Assembly (NCBI GenBank): GCA_024364735.1
Contig: JAGFNQ010009473.1
Coordinates: 186,001 to 250,000, forward strand
DNA length: 64,000 nt
Origin: Boesenbergia rotunda
Lineage: Eukaryota > Streptophyta > Magnoliopsida > Zingiberales > Zingiberaceae
Direction of reading: 5' to 3'
Part shown: one piece after another, positions 25,101 to 35,659 of the stretch
How positions within the stretch are numbered: the first letter of the stretch is position 1
Layout: the number at the start of each line of letters is the position of its first letter
The notes under the pieces: generated by a model
Database searches by the model: none
Told to the model about the DNA's origin: nothing
The model's input: the letters and a program-made list of their open reading frames with translations, nothing else
Position numbers and translations under genes: made by a program

Positions 25101-27041
25101 GGTTACACCCCAATGACTCCACAAAGACGAAGAACTTCAGCTTCTTTATTTGGGAGAGTGTCTCAAGTAAACTATGATCCTCTGTGTTTCTGAAGTGATG
25201 TCACCGTGACTTTTTTTTAATCTACTTCACTCTATATAGCTTATCCATTTCCATTCTCCACTGTTTCAAGGGGATTGGGAATTCGCCCAGGAGTGCTGTG
25301 CTTCCTTTTTTCAATGACCGTGTGGTCGGTTCATCAAGTGACTTCCAAGTACTTGAAGTTAAATATCCAGCTTTGCTTTTCAAGCAACAACTTATTGCAT
25401 TTGTTGAGAAAATTTATGGAATGATAAGAGACAATTTAAAGAAAGAGATAGGGCCAATTCTTCGTTTGTGTATCCAGGTACTGTTAAACATTAAGCACTT
25501 TATATTTCACATGAGTACATTCGTATAGGACCTACAATTGTTTGAAATATGAAAATAATGTAATATATGTTGTATGTTCAGGCTCCAAGAACATCCCGTG
25601 CAAGCTTAGTTAAAGTAACTCGTTCTCAAGCAAATGCCATGGCCCTAAAAGTTTTGATTTCACACTGGCAGGGCATCGTTAAAAGCTTAACTAAATGCCT
25701 GCAAACGCTGAAAGAGACTTATGTATATATGGCATTATTGTTTGACATGTAGAAGTCTCTTTTGTGATAAATCTAAGTTCCATAGCCTATGTTTGCCTCT
25801 TTTTAGGTCCCTCCCTTCCTTGTCCGTAAGGTCTTCATGCAGATATTTTCATTTATTAATGTTCAACTATTTAATAGGTACATACTAAATTGCCTTATGA
25901 ATCGTTGCTTCTGTCCTAATTCTTCTGACATGACTCTAAAAAGTCACAGATTTTTTTCTCTCTCACGTTTCTAGCCTTCTTCTGCGGCGTGAATGTTGTT
26001 CCTTTAGCAATGGGGAATATGTCAAAGCTGGATTGGCTGAACTAGAACAATGGTGCTATGAGGCAACTGAAAAGGTAGCCACTTCTCACACCAAGGCAAT
26101 CTTCCAGATGACTTGAGCTAAATATTCATTTACTTGCAGTATGCAGGCTCAGCCTGGGATGAGTTGAAGCATGTCAGGCAAACTGTTGAATTCCTGGTAT
26201 ATCCTTTTTTTTATTTTTTGCGCGTGCGCATGTGTTGGTTTATTTAATAGCACATCAAACATGTTTACTCAATGCTGCACTTACCATTTTTTTGGCGAGA
26301 CCATCTTACAAAAATCTGAAACAGATTTTACATCAGAAGCCAAAAAAAACACTGGAGGAGTTAACTCAAGACCTATGTCCAGTTAGGAGTATCCCTGGCC
26401 CAAAGCATCCAGTTTCATTCATTTAAATTTAGTTGCATATCGACTATTCTCTTGTTGGATTTTCAGGCTCTCAGCATACAGCAGCTACACAGAATCAGCA
26501 CAATGTATTGGGATGACAAATATGGCACTCACAGTGTTTCTTCAGAGGTCTGTGGGTTCTACTTAAAAGTGTTTTTTCTTCTTTACTATCTCTAACATCT
26601 GATTTTACATCAATATACGCATGGTAAACTAAACCATACACAGAAAATGTTTATCTTAATGAGTTACAATTGGAATTAGGAAAAACATAGTGAATCTTAT
26701 CGAAGAGCATGAATCCAAAGGCTTCTCTTGTTTTACAGGCTATTGTAAGTATGAGAGCTATCATGAATGAGGATTCAAAGAGTTTCAGCAATACCTTCTT
26801 GTTGGATGATGACTCTAGGTAATTCTTTCCCTAGCAAATTGAAGCCACGGTTGTTCCCTTTCTTTTCGTATGTGTGGATAGCACAATTCAAAGAACAAGA
26901 TGACATTCTTACTGCAGGATCCCCTTCACGGTTGACGAACTGTGTAAGTCAATGACAGGGATAGAGATAACTGATGTCGAACCTCCATTGTTGATCCGAC
27001 AGAGCTCAGGCTTCGCTTTCTTGACACAGAGGAATGAGTAA
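22133..27041 (+). other. Myosin XI globular cargo-binding (DIL) tail exons (26-38)
   Basis: Exons: 22133-22250, 23222-23272, 23376-23546, 25011-25166, 25271-25477, 25582-25722, 25807-25877, 25975-26074, 26140-26196, 26325-26381, 26467-26547, 26739-26818 and 26918-27041. Hallmarks of the tail are KCLLHWRFFEVE, YPALLFKQQL, APRTSRASLVK, FLVRKVFMQIFSFIN, LLLRRECCSFSNGEY, MYWDDKYGTHSVS and FLLDDDS. All are in phase with each other but out of frame with the upstream ATG because of the exon 24 deletion. The short segment that usually follows ISPTSR (Arg-Thr-Pro-Glu-Asn) is not in an exon. Confidence 0.9.
23860..24800 (+). mobile_element. Possible solo LTR or LTR remnant in myosin intron 28
   Basis: This intron insertion has a block of near-repeated phrases (variants of GGACTTGAGG and GAGCTT) at 23,990-24,190. 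It ends with CACCCTCTCTAACTGGGCCA, a phrase like the 3' end of plant Copia LTRs (a run of CACCCCCTCTA before the terminus). I could not find matching TG/CA ends or a target duplication, so the call is weak. Confidence 0.3.
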
Positions 27042-27944
27042 ATTCCCTCCTTACAATTGTTCATATCATTCACTTCTTACAAGATCATCAGCTAATATAG
27101 GTTAGTGGCTAGCATTTGATATTAAATTACAAAATACAATTCAGTGTATCTGATTGTGTTTCTTTCGGTTGAAGATGCACTACAGGATCGAACGTTGTGT
27201 GAAAAATCCTCTCCAAGAAATCCTGTGCGTCGAACCTGAATCATCTCTCAGTAAACAACAGTTGTATATCAAGATCATCTACCACAGCAATCTCTGCTTA
27301 AGTCAACATTTGAAGTTAGAGAACTGTGGTCATGCTTTGAGCTGTGACATATTTGTACGAATACCTTTTCTATGTTTACTTTCAGTGGTAGCTGAGGTTT
27401 GTATTCCCTTAAAACTCTACCTCTCTTGTATAGCTCGATAATGTGCCATTTTCAGCATGTTTAGGGCCGTTTCGGGATGTTCCCGGATATGAATGAGCAT
27501 TGTAAAAAAAAAAACTCAAAATTTTGATAAATTCAGTTTCCATTATAGTGTTTGCAAAAACTTGAGGTTTCATTTGATTTAGGTTGTCTTTATGGATTTA
27601 ACTCACAGGATTATAATCTATGTAAATGACAAGTATGGAATTCAACATTTTATACACTAACCAATAGTGAGTTTTAACTTCATTAAAATAATCACATATT
27701 TATCTTGGCATAAACTCCTTTAAATAAGTATTATCAATAGTTGATTGTGAAATAACAATAGGATATTTGATAAAAACATAAGTTTATGAATACTTTCGGC
27801 TAGTCTTTGTTCTAAGAGTGATTCTTTTCCCTCCTCTATTCACCCTCTACGATAAATAAACCATAAATAACAAGAATTATACTCTTCTTTTATTTTTCAT
27901 CAAAGTAAACACCCTAGATCAATCTTTTGTTCTATGCTATTTTT
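27042..27944. other. Myosin 3' UTR and short intergenic gap
   Basis: The stretch after the myosin stop includes a 95-codon ORF (27,154-27,441) with no recognisable content, probably 3' UTR. From 27,450 it is AT-rich with no feature I can support until the retrotransposon's target duplication. Confidence 0.4.
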
Positions 27945-27949
27945 GTCAT

Positions 27950-28943
27950 TGATCCCGGGCCAGCTTGCGTGTAACCTGGTCCGGCAGCCTGGCGCTCAGC
28001 CAGAAGGGAGGTGGCTAGTAAGCTAAACGATCCCGTCAGATAGGGGGCCAGCGGGCTTGGGCCCCCCGGGCTTCCACGTCAAGGCCCACCTAGTCCTGTA
28101 GCAGCCCTCTCCTGAGTCAAATGGTTTAAGACTCACCCAGGCTCGGCTCCCCGCCGATGCGTGGCGGCCCACGCTCCGGGAATAGGCCCGAGCCAAGGGA
28201 GATGTTACTCAGTGCCCCAGTCGGCACACTCATAGGCCCTCAGCCGGCCTCGTTACTCAGTGCCCCAGTCGGCACCCTCATAGGCCCTCAGTCGGCCTCG
28301 TTACTCAGTACCCCAGTCGGCACCCTCATAGGCCCTCCTCATCCGGCCTTGTTACTCAGTGCTCTAGTCGGCACAACCACTCCCTGACACTGGACTACCA
28401 GAAGCTGTACGGGGTCGGCGCAGGACCTTGGTCATCCTGGTCCCCAGTGGCAGATATCTCGCCGAGGTATTGATCTGCCTGCCACATCTTGTCCCCCGTA
28501 CCTCGACCACATGCCCTGGTGTCAGGCCGAGCGGCGTCCAGCGGCGCCGACTCTTAAGTTGACAGTGCCCCTTTCCTTTATACAGCATGTGTCACTTTAC
28601 CCTGCCATCACTGGACATGCATTACCCTGTCCTCGCTATACGACAGCAGGTGGCAGGCGGGGCAGAACTTGTCAGCTTCCCCGGCTACATATACCTCTCA
28701 CTCTGCATTTCCCAGGTACGCGCGATAGTGCAATTTTCATACTGTTCCATTGCCTTCCATCGCCACCATCGTGTATGACTTGACCGTCGGAGTGCCTAGC
28801 CGGGGATTTTTCCCGGCGGGTTCTAACGGTCTTCGCCTTGCAGGTTGGAAACGACCCAGCTCGTCAGGCCACCTCAGCGACCTCGCCCTTCCCGGAGGCT
28901 CACTCTGCTGTAAGGGCGTCCGACTCACTTCGTGACAGGATCA
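27950..28943 (+). repeat. 5' LTR (994 bp)
   Basis: It begins TGATCCCGGG and ends CAGGATCA. It is GC-rich, unlike the flanking host DNA, and closely matches the sequence at 39,301. It contains a four-copy tandem repeat at 28,205-28,380. TATA-like sequence lies at about 28,577 (TTTATACAG) and 28,684 (ACATATACC); either could be the promoter. Confidence 0.97.
28205..28380 (+). repeat. Four-copy 48-51 bp tandem repeat in the 5' LTR
   Basis: Copies begin TTACTCAGT at 28,205, 28,253, 28,301 and 28,352. Each continues with a CCCAGTCGGCAC core and ends in CAGCCGGCCTCG or a variant. The same array is in the other LTR, so it pre-dates this insertion. Repeats in the U3 part of an LTR often act as promoter elements; that role is inferred. 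Confidence 0.85.
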
Positions 28944-28962
28944 AATTTGGCGCTAGAAGGAG
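28944..28962 (+). other. Primer-binding site region
   Basis: The sequence directly after the LTR (AATTTGGCGCTAGAAGGAG) has the TGGCGC start seen in many plant Ty3/gypsy primer sites. Which tRNA it pairs with was not determined. Confidence 0.6.
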
Positions 28963-28991
28963 GGACACCAGCAGCCTGATCGGAAGTAGAG

Positions 28992-30250
28992 ATGGCTGAT
29001 CCTTATGAGCTGAACGTGGATGTCTCTCGTGAGGAGTACGAGGTACTCATGGCTACACGAGCTCAGCAAAGGGCTTCTCAAAGGCCCTCCCAAGCTGCCA
29101 GCCAAGGGCCTCAGGGCCTGGAGCCAGTTGCACGTCGCATCTCGGGAGGACAAGGTAGGCCTGCTATGCCTGAGGGTGGTCCCGCACCTCCCCCTGCGGT
29201 TGTCCCCCAGGAGCAAGTCGGCGAGGCTCATTCGGTGTCAGCCGAGGCCTCAGTCTCTAACCCGGTGCGCGGGAGGCGACCGGATAAGGGAAAAGCTCCG
29301 GCTGACCCTGCTTCGACCATGCCGGTACGTAGTCCTTTTGCTCCCTGGATCTTGGAGGATCCCGTGCCTCATCATCTTCGTTTCTTCACCATCCCTGAGT
29401 ACGTGGGGACCACGGATCCGGAGGAGCACTTGATGAAGTTTGAGAGTGCTGCTATGCTTCAGCAATATCCGGAAGGTGTTAAGTGCCGAGCCTTCCTGAC
29501 CACGCTCTCTGGCGCGGCCCAGAGATGGTTCGACCGACTCCCCGACGGGTCTGTCACGAGCTTTGAAAGGTTCAAGAGGGTGTTCCTGTAGCACTTCGTT
29601 AGCAGCCGACGGCACCACAAAACGAGTCTTAATCTGTTCGCCCTGAAGCAAGGACCGAAAGAAACCCTTAAGTCTTACATCCGGAGGTTTAATGAGTTGG
29701 CGATGGATGTGCCTACTGCCACTCAGGAGGTTATGGTTAGCGCGTTCTCCCAGGGTCTGCAGGAGGGAGAGTTTTTTCGATCGCTGATCAGGAAGCCCCC
29801 GAAGGATTTCAACAGCCTTCTTGGCAAGGCTGACAAATATATCAACGTCGAAGAAGCGCAAGCGGCTTGGCGCAAGGAGTCGGCGGCTTCGGCGCCTCCT
29901 CCTCCTGTTCATGGTGCTAGACCCTCAGGAGGGCCTATTCGTAGTCCGCGGGGCCCCGCCGAGCAAGCGGGCATGGAACGACGCCACGTGCAGCAGGTGG
30001 CCCAGGGATGCTTTCCCGCCCGATGGAGGTCATACTGCAGCTTCCACCAGAGTCATGGGCACGCCACCGAGGAGTGCAGACAAGCTGGCCGGGGTCGGGC
30101 TCAGGCCCCAAGAGGACGAGGGCGACAAACACCTCCCGGACGGGGGGTAGGTCGGGGTGGCCCGAATGCCGAGCCGGCGGGCGAGGAACTGCGAGAGCAC
30201 TCTACAGCTGCTCGAAATCTATTCCCTCAAGGGAATCGAGCGGTGGAAGA
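28992..30250 (+). pseudogene. Retrotransposon gag, interrupted by a stop codon
   Basis: Gag forms the particle that packages the element's RNA. The ATG at 28,992 lies 48 bp after the LTR. The open frame runs to a TAG at 29,589-29,591 and then stays open in the same frame to 31,049. One nonsense change, of the kind C-to-T deamination makes, therefore splits it. The plant retrotransposon gag domain is recognisable (AQRWFDRLPDGSVTSFERFK, then SYIRRFNELAM). A CCHC-like finger near 30,040 (YCSFHQSHGHATEEC) follows. Confidence 0.85.
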
Positions 30251-30439
30251 GGAGACGGAAGAAGAGCGGGCCAATCAGCAAAATGTCATCCGAGGCGGCG
30301 TACATGTCATCTCGGGTGGCCCGACGGGAGGAGACTCCCACCGGGCCCGGAAAGCCCAAGTGCGCCGACTGGAGATCCATCAAGTTGGCACTAGTCTGGC
30401 CCATGCAGAGGGGCCGCAAATCAGCTTCGGGCCCCAAGA

Positions 30440-30990
30440 TCTTCAGGGGTTGGAAGTCCCCCACGATGATGCGCTGGTCATCACCGCCGTCATCGCCAAT
30501 TATCAAGTCCACCGCACCATCGTGGACACCGGCAGCTCGGTCAATATACTCTACAAGAGGGCATTTGACCAGCTCCAGATTGAAAAGTCCCAGTTGGAGC
30601 TAGTGGCGACCCCGTTGTTTGGCTTCACGGGGAACCCGGTACAGCCCATTGGCCAAATTCGGTTGGCCATATCCCTGGGTGAAGAGCCATTGAAGAGGAC
30701 TCGGTGGTCCACCTTTCTGGTGGTGGACGCCCCTTCGTCCTACAATGTCATTCTGGGCCGACCTGCCCTCAATGAGTTCTGGGTCGTTGCCTCCACCTTC
30801 TACCTGAAGGTTAAATTCCCAGTCGGGGACCAGGTGGGAGAGGTCAGGGGTGACCAGAGGGTAGCCCGTAGGTGCTACGTGGATGATGTTCACGTAGAAA
30901 GTCGCAAGGCCCCACGTCCCTTCCCTGATTGCAACATGGTCCAAGCCTCTCCTTGGTCTGAGTTGCATAAAGACAAAAAGGAGGTGCAGC
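30440..30990 (+). pseudogene. Retrotransposon aspartic protease domain
   Basis: The active-site motif VDTGSS (about 30,523-30,540) and the following ILYKRAFDQL and YNVILGRPALNEF motifs mark a retropepsin, which cuts the polyprotein. It continues in the gag frame without its own start, as usual for a gag-pol polyprotein. A frame change near 30,990 separates it from the segment before the reverse transcriptase. Confidence 0.85.
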
Positions 30991-31009
30991 TCCTCCCGAC
31001 CGGGAGGAA

Positions 31010-32729
31010 TCCCGAATCAAGATCGCCGCAGGACTGCCAAAAGAGCTGAAGGAGCCCCTGCTGGAGTGCTTGGCTCGGAACCAAGATGTCTTCGCCTGGT
31101 CCGTCAAGGAGCTGAGAGGCGTCCGACCGGAGGTTGCGGAACACCACCTCCACGTCTATCACCACGCTCGGCCCTGTGAAGCAAAGGAAGCGGGACTTTA
31201 GCACCGAGCAGAACAAGGCGATCAGAGCGGAGATCGAGAGGTTAACGGAGGCAGGGCACATAAGGGAGGTGCAATTCCCGTCTTGGCTGGCCAACGTAGT
31301 GCTAGTGCCTAAGCCGGACAACAGATGGCGAATCTGCATCGACTTTCGGGATCTCAACAAGGCCTGCCCGAAAGATTGCTACCCCTTGCCCCGGATTGAT
31401 CAGATGGTGGACTCAACAGCAGGCAGCGAGTTCATCTCCATGCTGGACGCTTACCAGGGGTATCATCAAGTACCCCTGGCGGCCGAGGACCAAGAAAAGG
31501 TTAGCTTCATCACGGCGGACGGTACTTATTGCTACACCGTTATGTCGTTCGGATTGAAGAACGCTGGAGCCACCTACCAGCGGATGATGAATAAAGTCTT
31601 TCGGTCCCAGGTCGGGAGAAATGTGGAAGTATATGTTGATGACATCCTCATCAAATCTGCCCGAGCTGAAGACTTGGTGGCGGATGTCGAAGAAACCTGC
31701 CAGACGCTGCGAAGGTACGGGCTCAAGCTGAACCCAGCTAAGTGCCTTTTTGGTGCTCGAAGGGGGAAATTCCTAGGCTATATTGTGACTGAGCGGGGCA
31801 TAGAAGCTAACCTAGGGAAGGTCAAGGCCCTGCTGGATATGCCCCCGCCCAGAAATCTACGGGAGGCCCAGCGGCTCGCAGGGCAAATCACGGCCCTATC
31901 TCGGTTTATCTCCCGATCGGTAGAGCGAGGGTTGCCTTTCTTCAAAACCCTCCGCAAAGTTACCAAGTTCCAATGGGATGCCGACTGTGACAAGGCGTTC
32001 GAAGAGCTGAAGACTTACCTTGCTGAACTGCCTGTGTTGGCAAAACCGGAGGTTGGGGAGACGCTATACGTGTATTTGGCCGCATCAGCTGACTCGGTCA
32101 GCCTAGTTTTGGTTAAGCAAGAAGCGGCTGAACAACAGCCAGTGTACTTCTTCGCTCATTTATTAAAGGGAGCCGAGTGCCGCTACACGACACTCGAAAG
32201 GTTGATGTATATGCTGTTGTTGGGTGCCCGGAGACTTCGTCCTTATTTCTTGGCGCATCCTATCGTGGTATTGACGAACAACAACCTAGGCCGAGTAGCC
32301 TCATATCCTGAAGCATCGGGGCGACTGATCAAGTGGACTACCGAGCTGAGTGAATATGACATCCAATACCAGCCTCAACCAGCTATTAGGGCTCAAGCTC
32401 TAGCTGACTTCTTAAGCGAGCTGCATTCAGATGAGATTGAAGAGGCATCGCAGATATATGTGGATGGTTTGTCCGCTCGGTCGGGAAGTGGGATCGGTGT
32501 TCTGATGGTCTCTCCTAGCGGAGAAAAAATGCACCTGTCTGTGCGATTGGAGTACAAAGCCACCAATAATGAGGCCAAGTATGAGGCCCTCATAGCTGGA
32601 TTGCAGGCCGCTAAACATGTAGGGGCGGCCCGAGTGATGCTCTACTCAGATTCTCAACTAGTTACGCAACAAGTGGCTGGAAGGTTCGAGGTCAACAGTG
32701 ATCGGCTGCAGGCTTTCGTAGAAGCTTAA
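31010..32729 (+). pseudogene. Retrotransposon reverse transcriptase, RNase H and archaeal-type RNase H
   Basis: These enzymes copy the RNA into DNA and remove the RNA strand. The segment just before RT (LPKELKEPLLECLARNQDVF) is in one frame up to about 31,170. The rest is in the gag frame again, so an insertion-type shift lies near 31,175. RT motifs are WRICIDFRDLNKACPKD, FGLKNAGATYQR and the catalytic YVDD box (about 31,630). A gypsy RNase H follows. Then comes a second RNase H (YVDG..., ATNNEAKYEALIAGL, SDSQLV), the domain that defines Tat elements. A further frameshift ends this frame at 32,727. Confidence 0.9.
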
Positions 32730-33025
32730 GGCTGAATTCAAAGAGGTACAAGTGAGGAAGATCCCAAGGGAGGAGAACTTCAAGGCGGATGAGTTGGCTA
32801 AGCTGGCTAGTTCAGTCGGCCCATGGGTGCTTCCTCAGGCGGGCGGCCCGGTGCTGCTAGTCATGCAGATAGAAAGACAGGCCGACCTGGAGTTGGAATC
32901 CGACTGGCGAACCCCAATCATCACCTACCTCACCCGGGGAACCTTACCGGCCGACCGCGAGGAGGCTCGGTGGCTCAAGAAGCACATGGTCCTTACCTCG
33001 CTCGCAGATGTACTAGACTCTCGAG
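32730..33025 (+). pseudogene. Retrotransposon pol segment after the second RNase H, cut off before integrase
   Basis: In a shifted frame it reads VRKIPREENFKADELAKLAS, the usual tail of the second RNase H. It then reads DWRTPIITYLTRG and ADREEARWLKKH, which in relatives leads into the integrase zinc finger. Here it stops at the tandem array instead. No HHCC or DDE integrase motifs are visible downstream on either strand. Confidence 0.8.
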
Positions 33026-34545
33026 CTATATTTCCCGCAGCTCGGCTGCTCAGTAAGACGCGTGGCGTCCAACGCTCCCTGAGTCCTGCCCGACTGTGTG
33101 TGCTATATTTCCCGCAGCTCGGCTGCTCAGTAAGACGCGTGGCGTCCCACGCTCCCTGAGTCCTGCCCGACTGTGTGCGCCAATTTCCCGCAGCTCGGCT
33201 GCTCAGTAAACGCGTGGCGTCCCACGCTCCCTGAGTCCTGCCCGACTGTGTGTGCTATATTTCCCGCAGCTTGGTTGCTCAGTAAGACGTGTGACGTCCC
33301 ACGCTCCCTGAGTCCTGCCCGACTGTGTGTGCTATATTTCCCGCAGCTCGGCTACTCAATAAGACGAGTGGCGTCCCACGCTCCCTGAGTCCTGCCCGAC
33401 TGTGTGCGCCAATTTCCTGCAACTCGGCTGCTCAGTAAGACGCATGGCGTCCCACGCTCCCTGAGTCCTGCCGGACTGTGTGTGCTATATTTCCCGCAGC
33501 TCGGCTGCTCAGTAAGACGCGTGGCGTCCCACGCTCCCTGAGTCCTGCCCGACTGTGTGCGCCAATTTCCCGCAGCTCGGCTGCTCAGTAAGACGCGTGG
33601 CGTCCCACGCTCCCTGAGTCCTGCCCGATTGTGTGTGCTATATTTCCGCAGCTCGGCTGCTCAGTAAGACGCGTGACGTCCCACGCTCCCTGCCCGACTG
33701 TGTGTGCTATATTTCCCGCAGCTCGGCTACTCAATAAGACACGTGGCGTCCCACGCTCCCTGAGTCCTGCCCGACTGTGTGCGCCAATTTCCCGCAGCTC
33801 GGCTGCTCAGTAAGACGCGTGGCGTCCCACGCTCCCTGAGTCCTGCCCGGCTGTGTGTGTATATTTCCCGCAGCTCGGCTGCTCAGTAAGACGCGTGGCG
33901 TCCCACGCTCCCTGAGTCCTGCCCGACTGTGTGCGCCAATTTCCAGCAGCTCGGCTACTCAGTATGACGCATGGCGTCCCACGCTCCCTGAGACCTGCCC
34001 GACTGTGTGTGCTATATTTCCTGCAGCTCGGCTGCTCAGTAAGACGCGTGACGTCCCACACTCCCTGAGTCCTGCCCGACTGTGTGCGTTAATTTCCCGT
34101 AGCTCGGCTGCTTAGTAAGATGCGTGGCGGACCACGCTCCTTGAGTCCTGCCCGACTGTGTGCGCCAATTTCTCGCAGCTCGGCTGCTTAGTAAGACGCG
34201 TGGCGTCCCACGCTCCCTGAGTCCTGCCCGACTGTGTGTGCTATATTTCCCGCAGATCGGCTGCTCAGTAAGACGCGTGGCGTCCCACGCTCCCTGAGTC
34301 CTGCCCGACTGTGTGCGCCAATTTCCCGCAGCTCGGCTGCTCAGTAAGACGCATGGCGGCCCATGCTCCCTGAGTCCTGCCCGACTGTGTGCGCCAATTT
34401 CCCGCAGCTCGGCTGCTTAGTAAGACACGTGGCGTCCCACGCTCCCTGAGTTCCGCCCGACTGTGTGTGCTATACTTCCCGCGGCCCGCAGCTCAGGAAG
34501 ACGCGCGGCGTTCCACGCCCCCTGAGTCCTGCCCGACCGTGTGCG
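33026..34545 (+). repeat. About 20-copy 77-bp tandem array in place of integrase
   Basis: The unit runs CCCGCAGCTCGGCTGCTCAG, then an (A/G)CG(C/T)GTGGCGTCCCACGCTCC core, then CTGAGTCCTGCCCGACTGTG. Twenty copies of CTCGGCTG or a variant start at about 33,041, 33,118, 33,194, 33,270, 33,347 and so on to 34,491; the last is degenerate. Two spacer types alternate (TGTGCTATATTT and GCGCCAATTT). ORFs across it only reflect the repeat and are not genes. Confidence 0.95.
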
Positions 34546-34735
34546 CAAACTCTTGCCTCGCCAGCAAGTTATAAGTGGACCAGCTTCCACGCCCTACTTG
34601 GTTCAGTGTCTCCGATCGGACGCATGGCGGGCCACGCTCCTGAGAATCGGCCTGAGTCAGTTGTTGAACTCCCATCTTCTAACAAAGCACATTCATCCCC
34701 CGGCTCGGTCATGGGCCCGGTGCAGGGCGACCCGC

Positions 34736-34767
<32 letters not shown>

Positions 34768-35329
34768 CTTGTTAACTCGCCGAGTGTGCAAAATTCTCGA
34801 AGTTCTAAGGCAAGAAACATCCCTTAAACATCTGGCTGACTGGGGTGCCCCTAAGTCAGGCCCAATCGGAAGACGGGCGGCCCGACAAAACCACCCGGAG
34901 TCGGCGACTCGGCCAGGACGCTGCGAATGGCCTAGAATGACAATCTCCTTCAATCAATGCTTAGGCGTTCTCCCTGTCTCGAACCACTCACCTATGACTG
35001 ATTTGTCATTATGCTTAAGAGTTGTCATTATGCTTAAGAGTGCCTCGTCCCGGCACGGGAGTATGAAATCTTCTGGTTCAGGTATCTCGCAAAGACGGAA
35101 AACCTAATACCCGCGGCAACCACAGAAACGCGCAATGACTTGAGCCTAAGTAGAGGAGTTCTCGCGTGGGTTAGTAACTCCGTTCGGATTGTTGACTCAC
35201 AAAAATGACAAGTATATGCAACGGAAAAGGTGGCATTTTATTATCAAGGGCGATTACAAGATGGATGCTTAGTCCCTCTCGGGCTAATAAAGATAAAGTG
35301 ATCAGGCCTCAGCAGTAACCGCTCCTAAC
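34546..35329. other. Retrotransposon non-coding spacer with a 30-base C run
   Basis: Between the array and the antisense ORFs there is no recognisable gene. A run of 30 C (34,737-34,766) lies in it. Some phrases (for example a CGGACGCATGGCGGGCCACGC-like run near 34,618) are diverged relatives of the array unit. Confidence 0.6.
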
Positions 35330-35659
35330 TCATAGAGCTCGGCCGACCTTCTTCGGGGCCTGACCTCGGAGCAGGGAGTCCGTGTAGCCTTTGAGACGCT
35401 GAATGCGCCGCTGGATGACCTTTAGTACGGACGTTTGAACCGCGTATTTTTGCTTAAGCTCGCTGAGCTCCGCGGCACTAGCAGCCCACTCCTCCTCTTT
35501 GGCCTTCAGATCGGTCCGTAGAGTGGAGACGAGGTGATGTGCTTCAAAAAGTTGCGCCCTGAGCATTGTCCACTCCTCAGAATTCCAAACTGACGGTGCC
35601 ACCTGTTGATAACAGAAGGCAAGAGTCAGAAGCAAAGAAAAAAGGGATGAAAACAACAC
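35330..35659 (-). CDS. Antisense ORF of the retrotransposon, coiled-coil segment
   Basis: This is a 109-codon ORF on the strand opposite to gag-pol. Its second half is a charged helix (LRTDLKAKEEEWAASAAELS), like the longer antisense ORF upstream of it. It may be the last exon of the same antisense gene: TTGATAACAG is at a suitable place to be an acceptor before VAPSVWN. Function unknown. The start shown is only the first ATG and may not be real. Confidence 0.4.
   Translation of the reverse strand: MLFSSLFSLLLTLAFCYQQVAPSVWNSEEWTMLRAQLFEAHHLVSTLRTDLKAKEEEWAASAAELSELKQKYAVQTSVLKVIQRRIQRLKGYTDSLLRGQAPKKVGRAL

Larger units (their letters stand above)
7569..27041 (+). pseudogene. Class XI myosin heavy chain, one-base frameshift in exon 24
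   Basis: Class XI myosins are actin motors that move organelles and drive cytoplasmic streaming. I trace about 38 coding exons with matching phases, coding 4,511 nt. One more base would give 1,503 residues, the usual family size. The order is SH3-like N-domain, motor head, six IQ motifs, coiled coil and DIL globular tail, ending at TAA 27,039-27,041. Exon 24 (21,037-21,257) is 221 nt between phase-0 neighbours. The familiar sequence after AIEEA continues in another frame, so translation stops at 21,232-21,234 after about 977 residues and loses the cargo tail. All other exons are open, so this may be a recent null allele or a sequencing error. Exon 1 may be only the ATG at 7,569-7,571; that start is tentative. 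Introns 19, 20 and 28 are long and hold inserted repeats. Confidence 0.85.

Noticed and set aside
27154..27441. 95-codon ORF after the myosin stop
   Set aside because: The conserved C-terminus ends at 27,041; this ORF has no recognisable domain and is probably 3' UTR.
28157..28387. 76-codon ORF with LLSAPVGTLIGPQ repeats
   Set aside because: It is the LTR tandem repeat read in one frame.
33026..34545. CRISPR-like array of repeats
   Set aside because: This is a plant nuclear retrotransposon; the units are contiguous 77-bp repeats without unique spacers.
33173..34574. Series of ORFs with repeated RLLSKTRGVPRSLSPARLC-like phrases
   Set aside because: They are translations of the 77-bp tandem array; the frame changes from unit to unit and there is no start or domain.
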